From the NCBI RefSeq assembly GCF_036345175.1, contig NZ_CP107780.1, forward strand, positions 8,556,001 to 8,620,000: a stretch of 64,000 nt of DNA. Direction: 5' to 3'. Both the position numbers and the translations under genes were made by a program. A model generated the notes under the pieces. The model worked only from the letters and a program-made list of their open reading frames with translations. It did not search any database and was not told the DNA's origin. Positions 1 through 7,149 of this stretch are shown here, one piece after another. Source of the DNA: Streptomyces sp. NBC_00576. GTDB lineage: Bacteria > Actinomycetota > Actinomycetes > Streptomycetales > Streptomycetaceae. The number at the start of each line of letters is the position of its first letter. Within the stretch, counting starts at the first letter, position 1.

Positions 1-36
1 CCGGCGACGGCGGTCGAGGGCACTGCTCACCGGCCC

Positions 37-333
37 TCAACCGAGAACCGGCGGCCTCCCGCCCACCCGCTCCACCGCCCGCGCGGATCGCGGCCGTCGT
101 GTCGGTCCCTGACGCGCCAGCTGCTCCTTCTCCAGGCCGACATGGGGGCGCCCGTCCAGCACAGCGATCGTGGCAGGGACGGCGCCCTCCTGCCGTACGA
201 CGTCCTCGAGTTCCAGCGCCACCTGCAGATTCCGGGGGCGCGGCAGCCCGTGCGCGATGATCATGGACTCCAAGGCCACCACGGGTCGACGCGCGTCGAC
301 CGCTTCCCGCACTTCTTCGGACACCACCAGCAT
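37..333 (-). pseudogene. psuG: Truncated pseudouridine-5'-phosphate glycosidase remnant
   Basis: The first 65-70 residues from the ATG at 333 read like the start of PsuG/IndA: VSEEVREAV, then VALESMIIAHGLPRP, then PATIAVLDGRPHVGLEKEQL. PsuG cleaves pseudouridine 5'-phosphate to uracil and ribose 5-phosphate and is normally about 300 residues. Here homology stops after LARQG, and an Arg/Pro-rich tail of about 25 residues runs to a stop at 37. None of the three minus-strand frames downstream continues the family sequence in the 100 bases visible. GGAAG lies about 10 nt before the ATG; an upstream start at 384 is also open. I infer a deletion or frameshift, so a broken gene. The rest of the locus may lie beyond the window edge. 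Confidence 0.6.
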
Positions 334-434
334 CACGTGCCTGCTTCCTGTCGTTCGGCCTTCCTCATCTCTGGCGAGCGTCACGCGTGGTCAAACCCTT
401 GCGGCCAGTGGAAGAGGCCACCAATCTGGGGTAC

Positions 435-863
435 ATGACGGACAACTCGATGCGTCTCGACCATGTCGTCCTCTGGGTACGCGATCCGCTCGCCGCTGCC
501 GACTTCTACGAGCAGGCGGTCGGCATGGAGCCATTGAGGATCACCGAATTCGCCGCGGGAACGGTGTCGTTTCCCTCCGTACGCCTCAACGAGGAGACCA
601 TCTTCGACCTCGCGCCGTTCTCGCTGGCGGAGCGCATGAACATGCTCCCCGGGTCCGCCGACAGCGCGGGCCGCCCCGTCAACCACGTATGCCTGTCCCT
701 GCCTGCGGACTCCTTCGACGCCCTGCGAAGCCGCCTGCGGGAACGGGACGTACCCGTCTCGGACTTCTCGTACGACTCCTACGGGGCCCGTGGCATGGCG
801 CGGCGCAGTTTCTACTTCCGTGACCCCGACAGCAACATCTTCGAGGTGCGGTACTACGCATGA
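435..863 (+). CDS. VOC (glyoxalase/dioxygenase-fold) family protein
   Basis: A 142-residue protein with paired beta-alpha-beta-beta-beta modules of the vicinal-oxygen-chelate superfamily. The first module begins MRLDHVVLWVRD, the second contains NHVCLSL, and the end is DPDSNIFEVRYYA. The His in LDHV, the His in NHVCL and the Glu in FEVRYY sit where the family binds its metal. Substrate cannot be told from sequence; glyoxalase, ring-cleavage or resistance activities are all possible. The ATG at 435 is chosen because it starts just before the fold; a GTG at 387 would add 16 unconserved residues. It converges on the MFS gene with only 3 bases between the stops. Confidence 0.75.
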   Translation: MTDNSMRLDHVVLWVRDPLAAADFYEQAVGMEPLRITEFAAGTVSFPSVRLNEETIFDLAPFSLAERMNMLPGSADSAGRPVNHVCLSLPADSFDALRSRLRERDVPVSDFSYDSYGARGMARRSFYFRDPDSNIFEVRYYA

Positions 864-866
864 GGA

Positions 867-2180
867 TCACCGTTCAGCTCCTTCGGCTCGGCCGCTCGCC
901 TCCGCCGCCCGGGCCCGCCGTAGGCCGCTGCGTGTGAACAACGCCAGCGCGCCCGCGGGTATCAGCAGGCATGCGGCGCCGAGATTGAGCCACCCATAGC
1001 CGGCCTGGGCCATCACGAGCCCGGCGGTTGCCCCGCCGAGGCCCGCCAAGGTGTTCATGACGAGGTCGGAAAGCCCCTGGGCGGCAGCGCGCGCCGCCTC
1101 GGGCACGGAGTCCGTGAGGAGGGCGGACCCGGAGACCAGCCCGGCCGACCAGCCCAGCCCCAGGACGAAGAGCCCCAACGCGACGCGGCCGTGACTGCCG
1201 TCGGCCGTGCCCGCGAGGAACGCGGCGCAGGCCAGCAGCCCCACGGCGAGACCGATGCCGGACAACCGCCCGACCCGGTCGGACAACCGCCCCATGAGCG
1301 GCGAGAACGCGTACATGCCCGCGATGTGGCCACTGATGACCAGCCCGATCAGATCGATACTCGCGCCGTGGTGCCCGAGCGCGACCGGGGTCATCGACAT
1401 GACCGAGACCATGGCCGTGTGGCACACGGCCACCGTCACGAGCGCGAGCCGGGCGCGCGGCGAGGCTGCGACGGCGGTGAGACCGGCCCGCAGGGACCGG
1501 CCCTCGGCCGACCGCTCCTCCGCCGGGGCGAGTGCACGGGCCGTGAGCAGCGGATCGGGGCGCAACAGGACGGCCACCGTCACCGCCGCCACCAGGAAGA
1601 TCCCGGCCGCCCAGAGAAAGGGGCCCGCGGTCGCGGGTATCCCGAGTCCGGACACACTGCGCCCCGCGGGCGCGGCGATGTTCGGTCCGAGGACCGCCCC
1701 TATCGTCGTCGCCCACACGACGTTCGAGATGGCTCGGGCCCGCCTGTGCGGCTCGGCGAGATCGGCGGCCGCGAACCGCGCCCCAAGATTCGCCGACGAG
1801 GCCGCGCCGAACCCGGCCATGCCGCACAGCAGCAGCGGAAAGCTGCCGATGACTGCCGAGACCACGACGACACCCGCCCCGAGGGCACCGACGAGATACC
1901 CCAGGACCAGTCCGGGCCGCCGCCCGCGCGCGGTCATCAGCGCCGCCAGCGGCAGCGAGGCCAGCGCGGTGCCCGTGACCATCGCGGTGGGCGCGAGCCC
2001 GGACAGCGACTCGGTGCCGCTGATCCGCTGGGCCAGTACGGAAGCGAGCGCGACCCCGGTCGCCACTCCGAGGCCGCCGAGAATCTGACTCGCGACAAGC
2101 ACACCGGAAACGCGACGCCGCAGCGCGGCCCGCTGTTCGCCTGCATCGGGCGCGCCGACACTCCGTTCGACGGCGGTCAT
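867..2180 (-). CDS. MFS transporter
   Basis: A 437-residue, 12-helix major facilitator protein. The motif between helices 2 and 3 is degenerate (LMTARGRRPGLVLGYLVG), and the central loop carries LMGRLSDRVGRLSGIGLAVG, the usual motif-A-like signature at the start of the second half. The family moves small solutes or drugs across the plasma membrane using the proton gradient; the cargo is not predictable. The start is the ATG at 2180, giving MTAVERSVGAP before the first helix. The same frame stays open upstream to 3185 only because it shadows ogt. Upstream bases 2223-2286 hold three GTCCCCC direct repeats that may be regulatory. Confidence 0.8.
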   Translation of the reverse strand: MTAVERSVGAPDAGEQRAALRRRVSGVLVASQILGGLGVATGVALASVLAQRISGTESLSGLAPTAMVTGTALASLPLAALMTARGRRPGLVLGYLVGALGAGVVVVSAVIGSFPLLLCGMAGFGAASSANLGARFAAADLAEPHRRARAISNVVWATTIGAVLGPNIAAPAGRSVSGLGIPATAGPFLWAAGIFLVAAVTVAVLLRPDPLLTARALAPAEERSAEGRSLRAGLTAVAASPRARLALVTVAVCHTAMVSVMSMTPVALGHHGASIDLIGLVISGHIAGMYAFSPLMGRLSDRVGRLSGIGLAVGLLACAAFLAGTADGSHGRVALGLFVLGLGWSAGLVSGSALLTDSVPEAARAAAQGLSDLVMNTLAGLGGATAGLVMAQAGYGWLNLGAACLLIPAGALALFTRSGLRRARAAEASGRAEGAER

Positions 2181-2338
2181 CGCGGCCCGCCCGCGCGGGC
2201 GCAGGATGTGGTCACTGGCGCGGTCCCCCCTACTTCCGCACAGCGTCCCCCTACGGAACTCTTCCCGTACGGGACTGTCCCCCTCGTACTGCTGGGTCTC
2301 CCTACTGATGAAACCCTCGGGCCCTGCGGCTGAAACCC

Positions 2339-2914
2339 TCAGAACAGCGGCTCGGGCAGCACCCCTTCGAGCGCGAGCAGTTTCCGCTTGGTCTCCAGAC
2401 CGCCCCCGAAGCCGCCGAGGCCGCCGTCGCTCTCCACGACCCGATGGCAGGGCACCACGACCGGCAGCGGATTGGCGCCCATCGCCGCGCCCACCGCCTG
2501 GGCCGCGCCCGGCTGGCCGACCCGGCCGGCCAGGTCGCCGTATCCGACGACCGCGCCGTACGGCACGCCCGACGCGAGTTCGCGCAGTACCTGGCGGTTG
2601 AAGCCGGAGATCAGGGACCAGTCGAGCGGCAGCTCGAACTCGTGCCGCTCGCCCGCGAAATACGCCGTGAACTGGCGTATCGCCTCGGCCAGGAGCGGGG
2701 ACCCGGGCTCCTCGACGGGGTCCGCGCCCAGCCGGGAAGCGAGCCGCTCGACAGTTTTCTCGCGCACCGACTCCGTGGCGTGGAACACCACGTTCACCAG
2801 GCCCTCGTGCGTCGCGGCCAGCAGCAGCGGGCCGATGCCGGTGCCGACGACCGCCCACACGACCCTCTGCCGGTTCCCCGGGTCCTGCCGTCCGTCCCGC
2901 CCATCGCTGTCCAT
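2339..2914 (-). CDS. ogt: Methylated-DNA--protein-cysteine methyltransferase
   Basis: A 191-residue suicide repair enzyme that takes the alkyl group from O6-alkylguanine onto its own cysteine. The active-site PCHRV is at residues 155-159 (Cys156), followed by GGLGGFGGGLETKRKLLALEG, which is typical of the C-terminal domain. The helix-turn-helix part includes VPYGAVVGYGDLA. The ATG at 2914 is chosen because it lies exactly 7 nt downstream of a TACGGT -10 in a DNA-damage promoter (2922-2944), the same layout as uvrB, so the mRNA is probably leaderless. In-frame starts farther upstream (3082, 2983) would run through that promoter. There is no Shine-Dalgarno sequence. Confidence 0.93.
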   Translation of the reverse strand: MDSDGRDGRQDPGNRQRVVWAVVGTGIGPLLLAATHEGLVNVVFHATESVREKTVERLASRLGADPVEEPGSPLLAEAIRQFTAYFAGERHEFELPLDWSLISGFNRQVLRELASGVPYGAVVGYGDLAGRVGQPGAAQAVGAAMGANPLPVVVPCHRVVESDGGLGGFGGGLETKRKLLALEGVLPEPLF

Positions 2915-2921
2915 GCGACCC

Positions 2922-2944
2922 ACCGTACGACCCACCACTGACAA
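2922..2944 (-). promoter_or_regulatory. RecA-NDp/PafBC-type damage promoter of ogt
   Basis: On the minus strand this reads TTGTCAGTGGT, 6 bases, then TACGGT, followed by 7 bases and the ogt ATG. It matches 10 of 11 bases of the streptomycete RecA-independent DNA-damage element TTGTCAGTGGC-N6-TAGGGT. The short gap between the TTGTCA and the -10 is typical of promoters activated by PafBC. The expected transcription start falls on or next to the A of the start codon. Confidence 0.85.
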
Positions 2945-3237
2945 TGCCCGGCGCTCGGTCCCGAGCGAGCGCGGACGGTCCATGAGTGACAGCGGATGGA
3001 CAGCGGAGGGACAACGGGAAAAGAAGTGCGACACAGACACAGATTGAAAGGAGTTGCCCGAGTCCACACACTCCTGCCGCACAAGTGGGGCAAGGCCGTG
3101 TTTCTTTGCCGGAAAATCGTTCGACCCTTCCGGAGCCAGTCATACTCTCTGCCACAACCCTGACCGCTGGCCGGTCCTGGGACACGGAGGCATTTCAGGG
3201 AATTCCGGGATGCAACAGGGCGGAAGGGCAGCCGCGC

Positions 3238-4104
3238 ATGCAGGGCACGGTCGACGGTTTCAGCTACGGACTCGTCACACCGCTGGTGGCCTACCTCATG
3301 GCCTGCCTGGGCGGTGCGCTGGGCCTGCGCTGCACCACCAGATCGATGCTGGTCGCCCAGTCGTGGCGACCAGGGTGGCTGGCACTCGGCTCGGCCGCGA
3401 TCGGCTCCGGCATATGGACCATGCACTTCGTGGCGATGATGGGGTTCACCGTCAAGGAGACCCCGGTCAACTACGACATGTGGCTGACCTTCGCCAGCCT
3501 GGGCGTCGCCATCCTCATGGTCGGCATCGGGATCTTCATCGTCGGCTACCGGGGCGCGAGCGGAACCGCACTGTTCACCGGGGGCACCATCACCGGCCTC
3601 GGCATCGCCTCCATGCACTACCTGGGCATGGCCGGAATGCGCCTCAACGGGAAGCTGGAGTACAACACCCTCACCGTCTCCGCGTCGGTCGTGATAGCCG
3701 TCGTGGCCGCCACCGCCGCCCTGTGGGCGGCCGGACAGATCCGCGGCTTCCTGTGGAGCGTGGGCGCCAGCCTCGTCATGGGACTCGCCGTCAGCGGTAT
3801 GCACTACACGGGCATGGCCGCCCTGAGGGTCCACGTCCACACCGCGTCCGGGAGCCCGGAGGGAGACTCGCCCGCAGCCCTGCTCGCCCCCCTGATGATC
3901 GGCCCTCTGGCCTTCCTCCTGCTGGCCGGCGTCGTCGTGATGTTCGATCCGCTGATGGTCATGGGCAAGTCCGACCGGCGCCCCGCCGAGAACAAGCCCG
4001 GCATCCCGGCCCACCCCGCCGTCCCGCACCCCGGCCGACGCCCCCCGCTGCGTCCCGGTCAGCGGCACGAACACCGGAGCTCCCGCACCCCGCAGAACCG
4101 GTGA
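3238..4104 (+). CDS. MHYT-domain integral membrane sensor
   Basis: A 288-residue membrane protein with three copies of the MHYT signature: TMHFVAMMGF (His63), SMHYLGMAGM (His127) and GMHYTGMAAL (His189). About seven hydrophobic helices precede a soluble Pro/Arg-rich tail of about 50 residues. MHYT units are thought to bind copper or a diatomic gas and usually sit in front of GGDEF/EAL domains; here no output domain follows, as is common in streptomycetes. The ATG at 3238 has GGAAGGG 9 nt upstream. It is divergent from ogt and ends 40 nt before uvrB. The ligand and any signalling partner are unknown. Confidence 0.85.
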   Translation: MQGTVDGFSYGLVTPLVAYLMACLGGALGLRCTTRSMLVAQSWRPGWLALGSAAIGSGIWTMHFVAMMGFTVKETPVNYDMWLTFASLGVAILMVGIGIFIVGYRGASGTALFTGGTITGLGIASMHYLGMAGMRLNGKLEYNTLTVSASVVIAVVAATAALWAAGQIRGFLWSVGASLVMGLAVSGMHYTGMAALRVHVHTASGSPEGDSPAALLAPLMIGPLAFLLLAGVVVMFDPLMVMGKSDRRPAENKPGIPAHPAVPHPGRRPPLRPGQRHEHRSSRTPQNR

Positions 4105-4114
4105 TCAGGACCCG

Positions 4115-4137
4115 TTGTCAGTGGGTGGTCGTACGGT
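4115..4137 (+). promoter_or_regulatory. RecA-NDp/PafBC-type damage promoter of uvrB
   Basis: TTGTCAGTGGG, 6 bases, then TACGGT, followed by 7 bases and the uvrB ATG at 4145. It agrees with the streptomycete damage element at 10 of 11 upstream positions and has a good -10. This settles the uvrB start: the in-frame TTG at 4115 belongs to the promoter element rather than being an initiation codon. Confidence 0.88.
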
Positions 4138-4144
4138 GGATGTC

Positions 4145-6283
4145 ATGCGGCCAGTTTCCAAGATCGAACGCACGGTGGCGCCCTTCGAGGTCGTCAGCCC
4201 CTATCAGCCGAGCGGCGACCAGCCGGCGGCCATCGCCGAGCTGGCTCGGCGCATCGAAGCAGGTGAGAAGGACGTCGTGCTCCTCGGCGCGACCGGCACC
4301 GGCAAGTCCGCCACCACCGCGTGGATGATCGAGAAGCTTCAGCGCCCCACGCTCGTCATGGCGCCGAACAAGACCCTGGCCGCCCAGCTGGCGAACGAGT
4401 TCCGGGAACTCCTCCCGAACAACGCCGTCGAGTACTTCGTCTCGTACTACGACTACTACCAGCCCGAGGCATACGTCCCTCAGTCGGACACCTACATCGA
4501 GAAGGACTCCTCGGTCAACGAGGAGGTCGAACGCCTGCGCCACTCCGCGACCAACTCGCTGCTCACCCGGCGAGACGTCATCGTGGTCGCCTCCGTGTCC
4601 TGCATCTACGGCCTCGGTACTCCGCAGGAGTACGTGGACCGGATGGTCCCCCTCAAGGTCGGCGAGGAGATCGACCGCGACCAGCTGCTGCGCCGCTTCG
4701 TCGACATCCAGTACACGCGCAACGACCTGGCCTTCACCCGCGGCACGTTCCGCGTCCGCGGCGACACCATCGAGATCTTCCCGGTCTACGAGGAACTGGC
4801 CGTCCGCATCGAGATGTTCGGCGACGAGATCGAGGCACTCTCCACCCTCCACCCGCTCACCGGCGAGATCATCAGCGAAGACGAGCACATGTACGTCTTC
4901 CCGGCCACCCACTACGTGGCAGGTCCCGAGCGCATGGAGCGGGCCGTCAACGACATCGAGAAGGAACTCGGCGAACGCCTCGCCGAACTGGAGAAACAGA
5001 GCAAGCTCCTGGAGGCCCAGCGCCTGAGGATGCGGACGACGTACGACCTCGAGATGCTCCGCCAGATCGGCTCCTGCTCGGGAGTCGAGAACTACTCGAT
5101 GCACTTCGACGGCCGCCTCCCCGGCTCCCCGCCGAACACCCTGATCGACTACTTCCCGGACGACTTCCTGCTCGTCATCGACGAGTCGCACAACACGGTC
5201 CCGCAGATCGGCGCCATGTACGAGGGCGACGCGTCCCGAAAGCGCACGCTCGTCGACCACGGCTTCCGGCTGCCCTCCGCGCTGGACAACCGCCCACTGA
5301 AGTGGGAGGAGTTCCAAAAGCGCATCGGACAGACCGTCTACCTGTCGGCGACCCCCGGCAAGTACGAGCTGTCCCGCGGCGACGGCTTCGTCGAGCAGAT
5401 CATCCGCCCCACCGGCCTCATCGACCCCGAGGTGGTCGTCAAGCCCACCGAGGGTCAGATCGACGACCTGGTGCACGAGATCCGCACGCGCGCAGAGAAG
5501 GACGAGCGCGTCCTGGTGACCACGCTCACCAAGAAGATGGCCGAGGACCTCACCGACTACTTCCTGGAACTCGGCATCCAGGTCCGCTACCTGCACAGCG
5601 ACGTCGACACCCTGCGCAGGGTCGAGCTGCTGCGCGAGCTGCGTGCCGGCGAGTTCGACGTCCTGGTCGGCATCAACCTCCTCCGAGAGGGGCTCGACCT
5701 CCCCGAGGTCTCCCTGGTGTCGATCCTCGACGCCGACAAGGAGGGCTTCCTGCGCTCCGGCACCTCCCTGATCCAGACCATCGGCCGCGCGGCGCGCAAT
5801 GTGTCCGGCCAGGTCCACATGTACGCGGACAGGATCACCCCGTCGATGGAGAAGGCCATCGAGGAGACCAACCGCCGCCGGGAGAAGCAGGTCGCGTACA
5901 ACAAGGAGAGGGGCCTCGACCCGCAGCCCCTCCGCAAGAAGATCAACGACATCGTCGCGCAGATCGCCCGCGAGGACGTCGACACAGAACAGCTCCTCGG
6001 CTCGGGCTACCGCAAGTCGAAGGACGGCAAGGGCGCCAAGGCCCCGGTTCCCTCGCTCGGCGGCAAGGCGGCCAAGGAAGCAAGGGCCGGCAAGGGCAAG
6101 GCCGGGGCGACGGTGCCGACCGACCGTCCCGCGGCCGAACTCGCCGACGAGATCGAGGAGATGACGGCACGCATGCGTGCCGCGGCGGCCGACCTGCAGT
6201 TCGAGATCGCCGCCCGGCTGCGTGACGAGGTGTCGGAGATGAAGAAGGAACTGCGGCAGATGAAGGAGGGGGGCCTGGCCTGA
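4145..6283 (+). CDS. uvrB: Excinuclease ABC subunit B
   Basis: A 712-residue damage-verifying helicase of nucleotide excision repair, which is loaded by UvrA and then recruits UvrC. Visible are the Walker A GATGTGKS (residues 48-55), the beta-hairpin rich in Tyr (YYDYYQPEAYVPQSDTYIEK, about 101-120), the DESH box in VIDESHNTVPQIG, the late helicase motifs INLLREGLDLPEVSLV and QTIGRAARN, and a C-terminal UVR motif in the last 40 residues that contacts UvrC. A Lys/Ala/Gly-rich linker (around 6020-6110) precedes the UVR motif, as in other streptomycetes. The start is inferred to be leaderless from the promoter position. Confidence 0.98.
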   Translation: MRPVSKIERTVAPFEVVSPYQPSGDQPAAIAELARRIEAGEKDVVLLGATGTGKSATTAWMIEKLQRPTLVMAPNKTLAAQLANEFRELLPNNAVEYFVSYYDYYQPEAYVPQSDTYIEKDSSVNEEVERLRHSATNSLLTRRDVIVVASVSCIYGLGTPQEYVDRMVPLKVGEEIDRDQLLRRFVDIQYTRNDLAFTRGTFRVRGDTIEIFPVYEELAVRIEMFGDEIEALSTLHPLTGEIISEDEHMYVFPATHYVAGPERMERAVNDIEKELGERLAELEKQSKLLEAQRLRMRTTYDLEMLRQIGSCSGVENYSMHFDGRLPGSPPNTLIDYFPDDFLLVIDESHNTVPQIGAMYEGDASRKRTLVDHGFRLPSALDNRPLKWEEFQKRIGQTVYLSATPGKYELSRGDGFVEQIIRPTGLIDPEVVVKPTEGQIDDLVHEIRTRAEKDERVLVTTLTKKMAEDLTDYFLELGIQVRYLHSDVDTLRRVELLRELRAGEFDVLVGINLLREGLDLPEVSLVSILDADKEGFLRSGTSLIQTIGRAARNVSGQVHMYADRITPSMEKAIEETNRRREKQVAYNKERGLDPQPLRKKINDIVAQIAREDVDTEQLLGSGYRKSKDGKGAKAPVPSLGGKAAKEARAGKGKAGATVPTDRPAAELADEIEEMTARMRAAAADLQFEIAARLRDEVSEMKKELRQMKEGGLA

Positions 6284-6300
6284 CTGCCGCACGGGGCACA

Positions 6301-6335
6301 CGGGGTGCCGGCCGCCGCACCGATCGGGCACCCCG
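6301..6335 (+). terminator. Hairpin downstream of uvrB
   Basis: CGGGGTGCC at 6301-6309 pairs with GGCACCCCG at 6327-6335, a 9-bp perfect stem with a 17-nt loop. It lies 17 nt after the uvrB stop. There is no U-tract, as is usual for GC-rich actinobacteria, so termination is an inference from position. Confidence 0.5.
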
Positions 6336-6407
6336 ACCCGCCTGCGCGACCTGCGTCGTACGCGCAGTGTTGCAACACCGACACAAAGTGCGCCCGAGGC
6401 TTCGGCA

Positions 6408-6430
6408 CTGTCAGTGCTCCTGCGTAGGGT
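6408..6430 (+). promoter_or_regulatory. Damage-type (RecA-NDp-like) promoter of the TerD gene
   Basis: CTGTCAGTGCT, 6 bases, then TAGGGT. The -10 half is a perfect match to the element and 8 of 11 upstream bases match, including the core TGTCAGTG. Transcription would start near 6437, giving a leader of about 50 nt that includes the ribosome-binding site GAGAGGGGA before the GTG at 6487. Confidence 0.65.
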
Positions 6431-6486
6431 TCAGGTCATCCGCGGACCCCGCGGAAACAGGGGACGGCTCGAGAGGGGAACAGCGC

Positions 6487-7098
6487 GTGGTGGACGTATC
6501 CAAGGGCGGAACGCCCAGTGGCAGCGTCAATCTGACCAAGGGTCAGGCCATCAACCTGCAGAAGAACGACGGGGGGACCCTGGCCGCGGTGCGCATGGGC
6601 CTCGGTTGGCAGGCGGCTCCCCGGCGTGGCCTGTTCGGCTCGCGTACGCGGGAGATCGACCTCGACGCCTCCGCCGTGCTGTTCGCCGACAAGCAGCCCG
6701 TCGACGTGGTGTTCTTCCGTCACCTCGTGAGCGACGACGGTTCTGTGCGGCACACCGGTGACAATCTCGTCGGCGGTGTCGGACAGGGTGGTGACGACGA
6801 GGCGATTCTCGTCGACCTGCCGCGGGTGCCGGTCCACATCGACCAGATCGTCTTCACCGTGAACTCCTTCACGGGCCAGACCTTCCAGGAGGTGCAGAAC
6901 GCCTTCTGCCGTCTGGTCGACGAGACCAACGGTGACGAACTCGCCCGCTACACGCTGGACGGTGGCGGCCAGTACACGGCCCAGATCATGGCGAAGGTGC
7001 ACCGCGCGGGCACAGGCTGGAAGATGACCGCCATTGGCACGCCTGCCAACGGCCGCACCTTCCAGGACCTGATGCCGGCGATCCTGCCGCACCTGTAA
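6487..7098 (+). CDS. TerD-family stress protein
   Basis: A 203-residue TerD-domain protein. TerD domains are calcium-binding beta-sandwiches linked to tellurite, phage and general stress resistance. Visible landmarks are GSVNLTKGQAINL, MGLGWQAAP, DLDASAVLF, GDDEAILVDL with its acidic calcium ligands, and QEVQNAFCRL. The GTG at 6487 is chosen because GAGAGGGGA precedes it at good distance; the upstream open frame to 6367 contains the promoter. It lies 51 nt before a second, larger TerD-like gene, so the two are probably co-transcribed. The exact biochemical role of the family is not settled. Confidence 0.88.
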   Translation: MVDVSKGGTPSGSVNLTKGQAINLQKNDGGTLAAVRMGLGWQAAPRRGLFGSRTREIDLDASAVLFADKQPVDVVFFRHLVSDDGSVRHTGDNLVGGVGQGGDDEAILVDLPRVPVHIDQIVFTVNSFTGQTFQEVQNAFCRLVDETNGDELARYTLDGGGQYTAQIMAKVHRAGTGWKMTAIGTPANGRTFQDLMPAILPHL

Positions 7099-7149
7099 CC
7101 GGGCCCGGGCAGCCCACGAACAAGAGAACGACACGGGGGGACGAAGGCG

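Noticed and set aside
867..3185. A single 772-codon minus-strand gene
   Set aside because: Only the part from 2180 reads as an MFS protein; upstream it is an Arg/Gly/Pro-rich shadow of ogt, which has a clear PCHRV motif in another frame.
4118..6331. A 737-codon minus-strand frame opposite uvrB
   Set aside because: It is the reverse of a well-conserved UvrB; the translation is low-complexity Val/Gly/Asp/Leu-rich and matches no family.
6281..6486. A longer TerD protein starting at 6367
   Set aside because: The added 40 residues cover the damage-type promoter and have no resemblance to the family.
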